64,000 nucleotides of DNA, from contig NC_019868.2 in assembly GCF_002234675.1 (NCBI RefSeq), forward strand, positions 27,542,293 to 27,606,292, read 5' to 3'. Position 1 is the stretch's first letter. Every line of letters starts with the position of its first letter. The notes below the pieces were generated by a model. That model saw only the letters and a program-made list of their open reading frames with translations, had not been told where the DNA came from and ran no database searches. The stretch comes from Oryzias latipes. Taxonomy: Eukaryota; Chordata; Actinopteri; Beloniformes; Adrianichthyidae. Positions 1-12,800 of the stretch are shown here, piece after piece. The position numbers were made by a program, and so were the translations under genes.

Positions 1-943
1 GAAACTCTGTGCCATGTTGCTGCCAGTATCAAATAAAAACACAAATTGGGGATAAGAACGGGTGGAGCAGAGCCTCTGACCGGCAAATGCATGGAGCATC
101 ATCCAAAATGCTGTTGGCAAAGCCTGTCAAAGTGCAGACTGTCACGTAAATAAAGCATCTTAGGCACATTAAAGCACTCTCCTTCATCCTGTCATGATGC
201 CTCATCATCACACTTTTTTTGTTTTCTGTAAAGAATTTATGTTTTTATTTTCCTTTATTTTTGAAGCACCGTTCAGGCTCCTGAACCGTTTAAAAGTAAG
301 AAACTAAATTAAGCAATGTTTTAAATAAACAGCATTTATTTCCTCAATCAGCCTTTTAGGGCCTTATTGGTTTAGCAACATCCATTCCATTTTTATTCTT
401 TCTTATAGAAGAATGTTTTGTTTTGGAAATCAAACAATCTTGACTGTGCCCTTTATATATTTTAAGTTACCAAAATAAAAGCACTATGAATTTGCTTGGG
501 TAAAAGCAACTTATATATTATATACAGTTGCAGGGCTTAACATTGTGCTAATCAAATAAATTGAATTTTACACTTTTATTCTAATGAAAGATGTATTACT
601 CTTGTTTATCTGCTTATTTAATATAATAATATCCTATTTTCTATTTGCGATTACGTAGGATTTGCTGTGTAAATTAGGGTTCTTAATTACTCTTTCATTT
701 TACCCCCCACCTTAGTAGCTGGCATAACACATAAATTCTTCCCTGTGAGATTATTAAAGTTCGATTTCTGCATTTATTTATAAACAAAACAAACTTTTTA
801 ATGATTACACAAGTGAATATAGGTGCTGTAGTAAAGCTGAGGCACCCATATAGTAAATAGTTGCCAGTTCCTGACTTTTCGGGTTCCCACCGTGACTATC
901 CCCCTCCCCCACCAAGACTGAGAGAAGGGTGAGCAGAGCAAAG
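1..943. other. AT-rich upstream region, no gene seen
   Basis: This stretch is AT-rich and has no open frame or splice pattern I would defend on either strand. Its right end (about 895-1015) turns C-rich and then into the probable 5' untranslated sequence of the spliced gene that follows, so a promoter may lie around 850-950. I see no clear TATA box. Confidence 0.4.
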
Positions 944-1043
944 CCACACCCGCTCAGCTCCTCAGGTGCATCGTCTCCCTCTCAGCTCAGGCAGCAGTGC
1001 AGACAGCTAACCCACTGGAGTCTCAGAACGGCAAGGATTTTTC

Positions 1044-4000
1044 ATGGAATCTAGGTAAGTCTCATCAAAACTTTTTAAAAACAGACACTAAATGACTTTG
1101 AGACATATTTAGTCTGTCTATGCATGCTTTTCTCCGGTGGAAATGCTCGAGAGCCGAGCACATGGCGATGCTAGCTAGCTCGGTCCTTTGAAGCTAACGC
1201 AGCATGTGCTTGTGGGGAAGCTAGCTTTCCAAATGATTTTGGTCAGGCTGTTACAGATCCTAAATACATTTTAAATTTAATTTATTGAAGTGTGGCCTTA
1301 AATGTATTAATTTGTCTTAAATTCTGTGAGTTAACCCCCCCCCCCCCCCCCCTTCGCGCTGCGCCAATCTTGATGCTTGCCGTTTGTGCAAAAGTGTTGA
1401 TAATCTTGATGCTCCTGCAAAAGCATCGTAGTCACGTCTGCATGTCTGGGATCATTACATCGTTTAGATATTCTTTGTACCGGGATCAAAGCTCCCGCTG
1501 CAGGAGCTCCGTCTGAGTCACGTGACCCAGTCTCACTGTCCCGCATTAACCCGAGAGGGTAAAACTAGAATAGTTAGAGGATCTCATTTTTTTCCTCTTG
1601 ATGAAAATAAGAAAAATATCAAAGTTTAGGAGGCCCGACCGAAATTTAATGCTTCATCAGTTTGACATGTTCTTACATTTAATGCTTGTATGTATGCTTG
1701 CTTAGATAAACATGATGTTCATGGTCTTTGTAAATATGATTTATATATTTTAAAATGATCTTTAAAAGGTCTTAAAGTCTTAAATTTAACTTTTTAAAAT
1801 CTGTAACCATCTTGGTAGTGTTTGTTTTTTTTTCATTTGAAAATGCTTACCAATTTGATTTACTTTGGTTAATTTGTTTGTTTGTTTTAAAACCAGGATC
1901 ACTTCAGTATTTTGTGGTCTTGTTCTTTAGAGCTAAACAAAAAATGTATGACACCATGATGGTGCCCTGTTGTACGGTAATCAAGTGACTTTAAAAAGTA
2001 TTTCTGGTTCCAACATTTAGTAATATTTTGATCATGTCTTTTGTTTAAAACTCGAGTCCCGCTTACATGTTTTTATACTTTTGCTTCCTGGTTGGTTCAT
2101 GGTGCAGTAGTAAATAATTGAGCACATTTAGTACTGAGCATTTATCTAAATACTTTAAATCAAAAACTCAGGAAGGTCCAAAGCTAATGTTCATTTTGTG
2201 AACCTCATCTGCACAGACCCACTGCTGGGTCATCATTAAGATAATTGTGTAAAGTAAACTTTGTTTATATAATAGTTTATCAGTAAGGACATTTTTTTAG
2301 CTGAGTCTGTCTTTCATCTGAGTGTTTAATTAAACAACCTTTCTGTGTTTGATTCTTAGAAGAACCTTCAGATTTAAAAAGCGTGTGAAGATGCTTAGGG
2401 AGCAAAAGAAAAGGTGCCAGAAGAGGTACACAGAGGGCCTGAAGACCAAACATCCACCTGTGCAGGTAAAGTTTTTTTGCCACTGTTTTCAGTGTACTAT
2501 TTATTGGGATCAAAATACTTATTTATAGTAGATTTCTTCTTTGTAACAAGATTCTTAAAAAAATTCACATTGCAAAATAATTTATCATCTCCTTTTTAAT
2601 AATGTAATATCTATTAGATGTGAAAGCATTGGTTAGCACATTTCTGCTAAACTGATGTAAACGAGTAAAGTCATTTGTGTCCCCTTTATAGCCCTCTGTA
2701 TCCACTGAAAGCTGCAGCTCCTTGGTTGGATCTTCAGACATCCCAGAAAGAGAAGATGCTGTTGGCAATAGCTGGGTAAGTGTCAAAAAGAACGGCGTTT
2801 TTTACCCTATGTTAACTGTTATGAAATTCCTGCTTGCCAGAAATAAATAGCCTGCTAAATGCCTTGGGTGGGGGGAAAAATAAAAATGTGGTTAAAAGTA
2901 AAACTGCAAAGATTTAACTTGTAGAGTTTTAATTCATAAATCAGTTAAATATCTTAAAATGTAGATATTTAATTTAGTGAAAAATTAAATCCAACATGTG
3001 ATTAAACTTGTGCAGTTTTAATTTGTAACTTTTTAATTTTAAAAAGTAAAAATAATCTCTTAAGGAATTGGAACCAGACACCAACACCACTGCCTGTGTC
3101 CAACGAGAACAGTCAGATACAGATGAGCCAGAGGTTCCTCCCCTGACAAGAACAGACAGTGTATTTGTAAGTATTTATCATGGAATCCAGCCAATATCAA
3201 ATACTTTTGTCAATGTTTTTATCAATAGGGCTCAGAATCTTAAGCATCAAACTTTGCCTTAGACCAGGGGTGGGCAAACTTTCTGACTCGAGGGCCACAT
3301 TGGGTTCTAAAGTTTGATAGAAGAGCCGGACCAGGAGCAGATGCCAGGAGTGAGAATGAAATAATATGGAATCTGGATGAAAGCACTTTTCAAGCAAAAT
3401 TATATTTTACAACATTTTAGAGTTTTTAAGTTAAAACTTTTGTTTTCATTTTAGAGCCAATTACACTAACAGCTTGATGTATGTTGTGAAAACTCAGAGA
3501 AATGCTCCATTCATGTGGTGTTTGAATGATCATAAGAATGAAAAAAAAAAAACACATATTCAAACACCACATGGATGATAAAGCGGAGCCCCCAAACCTT
3601 TTCTTATGAGGGCCACAATAAGTCTTTTTTCTTTAAAACTTTAAGCTTCTTTATTTTATTGTGAAGCCCTATAATAAAGTTTTATTAATTCATGATCCTT
3701 TTAATACAACAAATGACACTATTTATGAAATAAAAAATAACCAAATTACTCTCTGTGATTTTCAAAGACAAAAAGTCAGGAAACAATATGCTGATACATT
3801 AAAAAGAAAAAAACAATGAATAGTGGATCCTCTCCCGTCTTCGTCCCGCTGAGACTTTGAAGCTGCAGCTCCTCACACGTCTCATAGTTTGCTCTAATAC
3901 TGAGCAGCTGTGTCCTGCATGTCGTTTTCTTATCCAGTAATAATGAAAAAAGCAAATTTCTCTGTCTTCTGCTGCAGCTAATCGTATATCTGCGTTACCT

Positions 4001-5012
4001 TTTCACCAGTACAGAGTTCTTCGTTTTTTGCAGGAGTTATGTTCTGAAAATAACCGTGATCTGTGAAATCCACGGAGTTTGGTTACTTACAGATGTTTTT
4101 TTATGGTAGTAAAACTTCTCACTGCCTTAATACACTTTTCTCACACAGACATGAACATTTTCACCTTTTCTCTTGTTTAAATTCTCAAACCTTCATAGAA
4201 ATTAGGTCCAGGATCTTAGAATGAAAACAAATTTCTGTAGATCTACAGCGCTCCGCCTTTCTGTACAGGAGACATGGAGATTGACTGACAGGGTCTTCAG
4301 CCAATCAGGACACAGAACAGGGTGTTTAAAAAAAGCAGCATAATCGATCTAAAAGAATGAGCTAAACTGGGAAAGATGAACTGTGACGTAGAAAGGGAAG
4401 ACTGTCTTCTGCTCTATTTGACAGATTTTTAGAGGGTTTCAGGTTGGAGCTCAGACTGCAGAAGGGGGGAAGAAAATGTCACTTCTAAAATGGGCAGATA
4501 AAAAAAAACATGGGTCTCTGATATTGTTCAATGGGCCGTACCAAACATGGAGGCGGGCCGGATCCAGCCAGCGGGCCGCAGTTTGCCCACCCCTGCTTTA
4601 GACTGAACTCTTAACTTTTATAAAATATTATTTACAAAGTAGTGTATTACAATTTAAAATGAAAAACTTGTTTCTTTTCTCCAGCTCACTAAAGACTACT
4701 TTACCAAGCATGCCATGGTTCAAGATCTGTCAGACGTCCCCTCAAGCTGCATAGAAACTAAAAAAGCAGTAGCCTGCAGAGACTTTCGGCTAGCAGACAG
4801 ATTGTGAGGATAATTATTTACTGACGGAGTTTTTTTAAATGTGTTTTTAGCTTTTGTTTATTTTTTCTGATGGCCTGCAATCTACCCTGCTCATTACGTT
4901 AATGAGCACTCCATTTTAACACTTGTTCTATTCTGTTTTTACAGGGACTTCGGGACTTCAACATCTTCAACAAAACATCAAATGGAGTCAAGGAGTGAAG
5001 ACAGTGAATCTG
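1044..5012 (+). CDS. Spliced gene of unknown function (six joined coding exons, 3' end unresolved)
   Basis: I do not recognise the product. Six exons join in one frame through consensus GT-AG sites: 1044-1054, 2360-2465, 2692-2775, 3065-3166, 4685-4803 and 4945-5012. They give 163 codons and leave phase 1. The start is the ATG at 1044, 11 bases before a strong GTAAGT donor; bases from about 940 look like 5' UTR. The N-terminal 35 residues are very basic (RRTFRFKKRVK, then KK, KR and KTK clusters), as in a nuclear or nucleic-acid-binding segment. The rest is Ser/Thr/Glu-rich and looks disordered. No catalytic motif is visible. Intron 4 carries a hAT element (3265-4595); further elements lie beyond exon 6. 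A possible terminal exon at 7731-7750 would add a few codons and a stop in the right phase. The clean phase of five junctions is the main evidence that this is real. Confidence 0.6.
3265..4595. mobile_element. Non-autonomous hAT element, copy 1
   Basis: The ends are inverted repeats: CAGGGGTGGGCAAACT at the left, and its complement AGTTTGCCCACCCCTG at the right. The flanks are ccttagac (3257-3264) and ctttagac (4596-4603), an 8-bp target duplication with one mismatch, which is the hAT hallmark. The 1,331-bp interior has no transposase frame, so it must be mobilised in trans. It lies inside an intron of the spliced gene. Compared with the second copy at 5529 it carries about 190 extra bases near 3450-3640, including a foldback. 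Confidence 0.85.
3512..3573. repeat. Foldback inside hAT copy 1
   Basis: Two perfect 16-bp inverted arms, CATGTGGTGTTTGAAT at 3512-3527 and its complement at 3558-3573, flank an A-rich loop. The block is missing from the sister element at 5529-6702, so it is either a nested insertion or a deletion in the sister. Confidence 0.6.
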
Positions 5013-5528
5013 GTATTACAACCCCCCACTTCTAAATTTAATCTTTTTATACAAGCGTTCCCAGTTGAGTTTTAATTGTGAAATCGACTATTTTAGTCAA
5101 AATAACTAAACATATTTTGCTTTAAAGACAAAAACAAAACCTAACAGAGTAGTGTGATGTCGCACACAGGGAGTTCCATCTTGCCCTGATAGCTAAAATC
5201 TGGCTCAAAACTGTCTGGCAGGATTGATCCAATATTGCTTGTCATTAGTTTTGCCCCACTAATATTAGCGTGAGGCTATAAGCTCGTGCTCGCACAAACG
5301 GCTATCTGTGACATGGAGGGGAAGGAAGCCCAGTATTGTATTTCTAATGAACCACTGCCTATGGTCTTAAAGAATGTCTTACAAAAGCAACACAGCTTTT
5401 GGATCTTGGCTAAAAACTGCACAATCATTATTAGGAGATCACTTTTAACGATTTTGACAAAAGAAAAAAAATGCATGTCTATGAAGACTCTCATTTATCC
5501 AGGTTGATTCCATTTCCACATCATAGTA
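5013..5528. other. Intronic sequence, no exon seen
   Basis: This lies downstream of the exon ending at 5012. The overlapping short frames on both strands around 5276-5507 have no codon bias or motif that supports coding. Confidence 0.35.
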
Positions 5529-6702
5529 CAGGGGTGGGCAATTATTTTAAGTCGCATTGGGTTATAAAAATTGGATAGAAGGGCCGGACCAGGAGCAGAT
5601 GCGTGGAGTGAAAATGATTTAACATGGAATGTAGATGAAAACATTTGGGTTGAAAATTATATTCTAAAACAGAATATTCTAGAGTTTTTAGTTTAAAACT
5701 TTTGTTCCCATTTTAGATCTCTATTTTATTGTGAAGCCCTTTGGTACCTTCAAGGAGTTGTAAAGTGTTGTATGAATAAAGTTTCATTCATTCATGATCC
5801 TTTTAAGAAAATAAATAACACTATTTATGAAATAAAACAATGACCAAACAACACTCTCTATGATTTTCAAAGACAAAAATTCAGGAAAAGTATACTGACA
5901 TTTAAAAACAAAAACAATAAATGATGGATCCTCTCTCGTCATAATTCCTCAGAGACTTTGAGCTCATCTTGCGTCTCACAGTTTGGGCAGCTGCGCTTTC
6001 TGTTTTCATCCAGTAATACTGAAAAAGCAAATTTATCTGTCTTCTGCTGCAACTACACATATATCTGTGTTACCTTTTCACCACTACAGAGTTCCCTCCT
6101 TTATTGCAGGAGTTTCGTTGTAAAAATAACCGTGATCGGTGAAATCCACGGAGAATGATTACAGACGTTTTAAATTTATGGTAGTAAAACTCCTCACTGC
6201 CTAAATACACTTTTCTCAGACAGACATGAACATTTTCACCATTTTCTCTTGTTTAAATTCTTAAACCTTCATAGAAATTAGGTCCAGGATCTTAAAATTA
6301 AAAAAAACAAAGATCTGATCGCGATCAAAGATTTCTATAGATCTGAGAGCTGCGCGTTTCTGTACAGGAGTTGAGGCACGGACTGGGGAGATTGATTGAC
6401 AAGGTCTCCAGCCAATCAGGACACAGAACAGGGCGCACTGTTTAAAAAAGGCAGCATGATCGCTCAGATATAATGAGCTAAACCGGGAAAGATGAAATGC
6501 GACGTGGAAAGAGAAGACCGTCTTCTGTTCTATTTGACAGTGATTTTAGAGGTTTTCAGGTAGAACACAGACTGCAGAAGGTGAAATAAAATGTCACATC
6601 TTGATCGTGTGGCCAGATTAAAAAAAAAGTGTGTTCGGCGGGCCGGACAAAAGATGGAGGCGGGCCGAATCCAGCCCGCGGGCCGTAGTTTGCCCACCCC
6701 TG
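5529..6702. mobile_element. Non-autonomous hAT element, copy 2
   Basis: This is the same family as the element at 3265. It begins CAGGGGTGGGCA and ends TGCCCACCCCTG. Perfect 8-bp target duplications, tcatagta, lie at 5521-5528 and 6703-6710. The interior is homologous to copy 1 along most of its length but lacks the foldback block. No transposase is encoded. The perfect duplication suggests a younger insertion than copy 1, whose duplication has a mismatch. Confidence 0.9.
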
Positions 6703-6835
6703 TCATAGTAGTAGGTTTAGGGGCTGTCATCTGGACTTGGTTTTTAAAGTTAGAAAACGTTTCACCTCTTATCCAAAAGGCTTTGTCAATTCTGACAGAA
6801 AGCTAAACCTACTACTATGAAAGAAAAAAAATGTA

Positions 6836-7627
6836 CAGTCAGGACCATAAATATTTGGACAGAGACACATTTTTTTCCAATTTAGTTTCTGTACATTACC
6901 ACAGTGAATTTTCAATAAAACAACTCAGATGCCATTGAAGTGCAGACTTTCAGCTTTTATTCCATGGGTTGAACAAAAAGATTGCAGAAAAATGTGAAAA
7001 ACTAAAGTTTTTTTTTTTAAACACCACCCCATCCTTTCATGGGCTCGTTAGTCATTGGACAAATGAAATAACTGAAAACAAAATGGTCGTTACTAATACT
7101 TGGTGGAAAAGCCTTTGTTGTCAATGACAGCCTGAAGTCTCGAACTCATGGACATCACCAGATGCTGGGTTTTCTCCTTCTGAATGCTCTGCCAGGCCTT
7201 TACTGCAGCGGCTTTCAGTTGCTGTTTGTTTTTGGGCCTTTCTGTCTGAAGTTTAGTCTTCAACAAGTGAAATGCTCCTCAATTGGGTTAAGATCAGGTG
7301 ACTGACTTCGCCATTCAAGAATATTCCACTTCTTTGCTTTAATAAACTCCTGAGTTGCTTTGGCTGTATGTTTTAGGTCATTGTGCTTCTGTATTATGAA
7401 ACGCCGCCCAATCAGTTTGGATGCATTCACCTGGAAGAGATTGTGTTTAAAAAATGCTTTCGTTTTTCACATTTTCATGCAATCTTTTTGTTCAATCTAT
7501 GGAATAAAAGCTGAAAGTCTGCACTTCAATGGCATCTGACTTGTTTTATTTAAAATTCACTGTGGTAATTGACAGAAACTAAATTAGAAAGAATGTGTCT
7601 CTGTCCAAATATTTGTGGTCCTGACTG
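6836..7627. mobile_element. Decayed Tc1/mariner element
   Basis: Terminal inverted repeats start CAGTCAGGACCATAAATATT and end with the near-complement finishing in GTCCTGACTG. TA dinucleotides at 6834-6835 and 7628-7629 are the expected Tc1 target duplication. At 792 bp it is about half the length of an autonomous Tc1. Minus-strand remains of a transposase C-terminus are visible inside. Confidence 0.88.
7080..7430 (-). pseudogene. Tc1 transposase remnant (C-terminal DDE part)
   Basis: Reading the minus strand gives a stretch resembling the Tc1 C-terminus: a degenerate copy of the family's NDPKHTAK segment, followed by [13 protein letters not shown], which carries the family's conserved PDLNPIE motif around the last catalytic acidic residue. 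Stops and frameshifts follow. The N-terminal helix-turn-helix domain is absent. It lies within the 6836-7627 element and is not functional. Confidence 0.75.
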
Positions 7628-7730
7628 TAGTTGAAGCTGGACTTGAAGAGCTGCTTCACAGTGCTTCCATGGCTGTTGTGTATGTGCCATTAGGGCATGG
7701 GTCTTTAATATTGACATTTTCTCAATTCAG

Positions 7731-7750
7731 GGAAGACAAAAAGTGTATGA
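7731..7750 (+). CDS. Possible terminal coding exon of the upstream spliced gene
   Basis: A pyrimidine-rich tract ending in CAG precedes 7731. Reading in the phase left open by the exon ending at 5012 gives six codons and a TGA at 7748-7750. A donor-like GTATGC at 7859 could belong to a spliced 3' UTR. Another open segment with a decent acceptor lies at 8521-8589 and also reaches a TGA. The choice cannot be made from sequence alone. Confidence 0.25.
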
Positions 7751-8855
7751 TTGTCATTTTAAAATAACCATATTGGTACAATGAACAGGACTCAAGACTG
7801 AAGAACGGACACGGCAGTGAAAAAGTCTAAAAGTCTAAGAAGCGACCCTTACAAACAGGTATGCTTCCTACATGTTACACTTTTAAAAGTTTCTTAAAAA
7901 TGGCACAAACTATGTTTTCTAACAACCATTTTTAAGGGAGGGGGGTATTATTTATTATTACATTTCTTGCTTATAGCATATGTAGTTCAAAGATAAAATG
8001 TTACTAATAATTGTGCACAAGAGGTACATGTCATCAAAACTGTCTAAATCAGACTTTGAAACATCTCACTGCCAACATTGAAAGACTTGAGTTTCATGAA
8101 ATTGTCTTATGTCAGCTTTCAATGAAAATGTGAGGTTGTGTGGTTCTTGTTGGGTTTTTAATTAAAATGTTTTCACAAATGGAGCCCATGGTTTCTACAC
8201 AGCAGAGAGACTAAGGCATCGATACTGCTGAGACGGGTAACTTTGCACAATACAGAATCATTTCTAACTACACCAGCAACGTGGCTCTGATACTTTCAAC
8301 ACAAGATAAGAAAATCTATTTCTGTGGGCTTTCTTTTCTAATGAACATCTGACATTTAGTTAACACTGTTACAGGTAGTCAGACGTTTTGCTGAGCTTTT
8401 GATATATATCGTAGCATCTCCTTAGTTTTTGTAAATAAGAAATGCTCATTACCTTGAATCTGGTCTAATCACGTTTTGTAAGTTGGTGACTTATAACATT
8501 TTTTCCTTTCTTTTTCTAAGGAGCTTAAAAAAAAGGACCTGGTCTTCAGCAGAGTGCCGAGCATTGGAAAAAAAATTAGGAATCTGCATTGAAGGTGGGA
8601 GGGTACCAGGAAAACATATCTTTCCTGCATAGAAGCTTCGCCGAGGGAGCTGGAAGGACGAACATGGCAGGCAGTCAAGTTTTTTGTTAGGAACAAAATC
8701 ACAGCATTGAGGCGGTAAAGTTCAAAAAGACGTTAGTTTTTGTTAGTTAGAAAGATTATGTGATTCAACTTTATTTTGTTTTCTTTAATTTAAACCAGTG
8801 CTTGTAAATCTAAGTTCCAAATTTAAGCTTCAGACACGTGCACTTATTTATCTTA
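7751..8855. other. Mostly non-coding; weak exon-like segments
   Basis: There are two segments with fair splice signals. One, at about 8521-8589, is open for 22 codons and ends in TGA. The other, at about 8608-8717, is open on the plus strand (reading through RTWQAVKFFVRNKI) and is followed by a GTAAAG donor. They could be 3' exons of the spliced gene upstream, but I could not join them in phase. Nothing else is visible. Confidence 0.25.
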
Positions 8856-9065
8856 GTGACCTTTTTTTCCGGAAGCACTTAATTTTCATTTGAAGCACGT
8901 GTATCAGTCAAAGGTGACCTTTTAATTTCTGAAGCATTTTATTTGTATTTAAAACAATTGTATAGGTCAAAGGTGACTTTTTTTTCCTGAAGCACTTGAT
9001 TTCATTTTGTAATTTTTTGACAGGTCAAATGTCACTTTGTTTTTATAAAGCACTTAATTTGAGTT
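8856..9065. repeat. Tandem repeat, about 58-bp period, roughly 3.5 copies
   Basis: Successive units begin GTGACCTTTT, GTGACCTTTTAA, GTGACTTTTT and GTCACTTTG, with GAAGCACTT about 12 bases later and GTCAAAG at the unit end. Copies are imperfect, so the array is old. Confidence 0.65.
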
Positions 9066-9109
9066 CAACAGGTCTTTGTTTTCTGGTTAAATCTGTGTTT
9101 ACGTTGTGG

Positions 9110-9352
9110 AACTCCAGGCCTTTAGGGCTGATGTCATTTTAGTTTTCCAGATCTTTTTGCTCTACCCCCTTCCGATCCGCTGCCCCGGTGATTCCAGTCA
9201 GTTAAAAGTAGGAAAGGGAAAACGAGGGGGAGCCTCCTGCTTCTGATTGACTGAGCTCACCTGGCTCAGTAGATCAACAGGAAGTAGAAGAAGAAAATCT
9301 GGAAAACAAGCAGGATGTCAACCCTCCAAACCTGGAGTTCAAGAGCCCTGCA
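9110..9352. mobile_element. Foldback / MITE-like element
   Basis: A left arm beginning AACTCCAGGCCTTTAGGG and a right arm ending CCCTCCAAACCTGGAGTT are inverted relatives. Both arms also carry GTTTTCCAGAT or its complement further in. There is no coding frame. I could not confirm a target duplication, so the exact ends and the superfamily are uncertain. Confidence 0.5.
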
Positions 9353-9822
9353 GTAAGTGTGTGATAGAACGTTTAACGGGTCAAAGGGAACCTTGTTCTG
9401 TCCAACAGCAGTATATTTAGTTTTATAGATTGGTAACTATAAATAAATTGCCCTTGTCTCTTATTTGCTGTTCACAGTTTCCTTCATAACAAACATATTT
9501 TGACAGTGAATGATGCCTCGCATGTTTGGTAAATGACTTTATTAGTCAGGAAGTGTGAAATGAGTACTACAATCCCAATTGCCTTAGTTACAGAGCTGTT
9601 AACCAAAGTTAGAGTAACTACTGTTGTATGGGTGGTCCCCATGGGAAACCAAAATTCAGGTTTATTTTTCATGTTAGTGTTTTCAGTATTTGAAATGATA
9701 ACACTCCTTGAAAAAAAATTACATTATTTTAGCAGTTAAAACCATCTCAGAAAACCTTGTAGAAAAGGTGGATCCCACCAGGAGGGTCCTAGTCATGGGA
9801 CCTCACGGGGTAAGAAATACGG

Positions 9823-9825
<3 letters not shown>

Positions 9826-9855
<30 letters not shown>
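9826..9855. repeat. (GT)n microsatellite
   Basis: This is an uninterrupted run of GT dinucleotides. Shorter CA or GT runs occur near 11801-11835, 12080-12100 and 14367-14388. Confidence 0.9.
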
Positions 9856-9856
<1 letters not shown>

Positions 9857-12800
9857 ACAGTGGTGGGATGGGGAGGGTCACATCACATGCCTTTAATGAA
9901 CCCATCAAGCTGCAAACAAAATGGAAAGGCCACGAGGACACTTGACCTGCAGCTCACGCACACGAAAGATCAATTTGCATATTAAACACAACAAGAAACC
10001 ACAGCAGCGGGTTCCAGTGGCCTGAAATATTGACCAACGTCCTTTAACATCACTGTGACATCTTTATATTCACTGAAGAGAGCCGCACAATCACTGAGAG
10101 AGCTCTTCTGCTGTCAGATAGCCGAGTCTGTAGAAAGAAATAACCTCTGAGTCCAGCCTGCCGGTGTGTATCCATGGTGTGGAGTCCATAAGCCTTTTGA
10201 TTGACTGATGATTTGTCAGATGGATGAAAAGTCCAAATGATCCAAGACGCCGACCATCAGAGGTCCTGAGGTGTTCTGTTAGCAGCTCGATTTGTTTGAG
10301 CTGGTTTGGATTTCAATGAATCCAAACTCTCCTGGATGGAAACACAAAGCTAGTGAACTTCCAGAGTGAACAAAATCGTTTTTGATTTCAACTGGATATT
10401 TAAAATGCACCAAAAAAAATTAGGAACATATTCTGAGAATCTCTGCCATGATGCTCATTCTCCATGTTATTTTTTACACGAAAATAATTTAGAAGTTGAC
10501 AGAAATCATGCCTTAAGCTCCATCAAAATGTATCAAATCTCTATAAATGTAAACTAAAACCCTATTTTACAATTACACTGTTTTCATTCAATCCTAGTTT
10601 GATTTGATTTGATTTATTACACAGGAAAAGATTAAAATACAATCTCACCTGACTTAGTGTAAAAAACTGTTTTTCAGCAGCTTCCTGCTCTGCAATACAT
10701 AAAACTCAGACACACATCACACACAAAAAAAACGTACAATCATAGCAGTACAAGCCAAACAGTACCAGTGGGATGTGAAATGGGGTGGCATTTGTATTAG
10801 TCTTGAATGTTGGTCCCTTCACAAAACCTTTAGCTTTTTTTTTTATTTCTACAAAGTTCTTAACTAATTTTTTCTTATTATAATTGTCTGAGTAACCAAC
10901 AACTATGCAGGCCAAACATGTTCTTCTGGCATTTTTCCAATAATGGAGGCCGTATATAAAGAAAATAAAGCTTAAAATTACATTTTGGAAAAATTATCTT
11001 TTTAAATTGTGCTGAATCAGGAGCAGACGAAGAAATGCAGTTTAAAAAGATCATATTGTGACGTAGAAAAATTCGCTCAGCGGGTTACAAGCTCCCTGCT
11101 CCAGTCTCCTCCACAGTGGGGAGTGGAAAGAGGGGCGGGGTTGCTCTGCACCAATGGTCCCACCCCCAACTCTGAGGCAAATTTCTGTCACTCTGCTGAA
11201 ATGTCCTAGTTTTTATTTTTTTTATTTTTTTATTTTTGCAAAACATAATCATCATTTAAAGACCACTGGGAACGCTTTCAGAATAGATCAGAAGATGATT
11301 GGAGTGGGTCTTTAAAATCACGACTCTGCATTTGAACCAGCAGTAATTTTTCACAACCTTCCCTTTTTTCTTTTACAGGCATCCTCAGCCCCGTCCTTGA
11401 TGCGTTCATTTATTGGCCCGTTGCAGATAGAAAGCACTGCTTCCTGTGCGCAACATAAATGATATAAGTCCAATGCAATCATCATTTTGTGAAGCAGCTG
11501 ACAACCTTTGACCACATCCCAATTCCCTTTATTGTCAAAAGCAAATAACTAAATGAATGAATGAATCCCTCCATCCGCCTCCTACCCGCCTCCTAGAAAC
11601 CAGCCACCGATAGGGCCGCCCCGCATCATCCAACTGACAATTACTCATTCTTAAAATAAGTGGTTTGTCCCTTTAGAGCTCCGTGGACTGAACCAACAGC
11701 AGCTTTCAGAGACAGAATAAGTCAAGTAAATGCTGTTTGTAATGATGAGCTATACGTTCAGCCACTCTGGACCTCATACTGCATATTCAGACTGGAAACA
11801 AATACACACACAGACACACACACACACAGAGACACAAGGGGAAACTTATTAGGTTATTATCTTTCCGCCCCATAAAATAGGAATAACTTAAAGCGCTGCC
11901 GCAATTAATAACCCAACTATAAATCTGAATAATCCCCATGAATATTATTCCATATTACACTCGCACACTTATAAGTGAGATCAGCGGGGTGTTTGGGAGC
12001 GAGCAGAATGATAAAGCCATCAGAGAACGTTCTGGATGAGGTGATCCAAACGTGAGCGTGTGGATCAGGGCATTTGACTGTGTGTGTATGTGTGTGTGCG
12101 TGTACGTACGACCCCTTAAGAGTGTTCTGCATGGCAGCATATGCATCAACACACTGATGCAATCTCCATTTTGCGTGTTGAGGGGGCAGTTGGCTGCGGA
12201 ACAAGCCAGATGCAGCGGTTGAATCGATGCTCTGCCCCGTAACCTCCAACTCCGAAACACGGCGCCGTCATTACCTGTGACCTTGCTGCCTGTTAACAAA
12301 GCAAACTATATGACGATGGTGTCAAAGACTCACTTCAGTGAGACGGAGTCAAACACCTCTTCAGGAAGTGGGTTTTATTCTCTCAGGAAACGTGTAGATA
12401 AATGTTCCTCTTGAGTGTTTGTGTCAAATCACTCCTTATTCCTGCATTAAAATCTCAATTTAGCGTTGAAATTTCAAAGAGTTTCGTCTAATCTATAACC
12501 AATCATTCAAACATATATGTTCTCTGACGTAATCTAGGTCAAATCTACAATCAGTGTAAACAGCAGTGTTCAACTTGATGGGATTTTTTCACCAATAGTT
12601 TTGCTGGACATCCTCTTTTTGGCAAACGCCTATTCCAAGTGATTAGCAGACTAAAACATTACACAAAAACAACACAAACTGAACGCAGGGCGGTTAAAAG
12701 TCATGTTTTGTTCGGCTTTTATGTAATTAGATTAGATTTGTTTATTAATCCCACGAATGGGAAATTTCCTTGTCCTTAACACAACATCTCTGTGAAAAGC

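Noticed and set aside
11850..12080. Conserved non-coding enhancer
   Set aside because: It looks less repetitive than its surroundings, but conservation cannot be seen from a single sequence.
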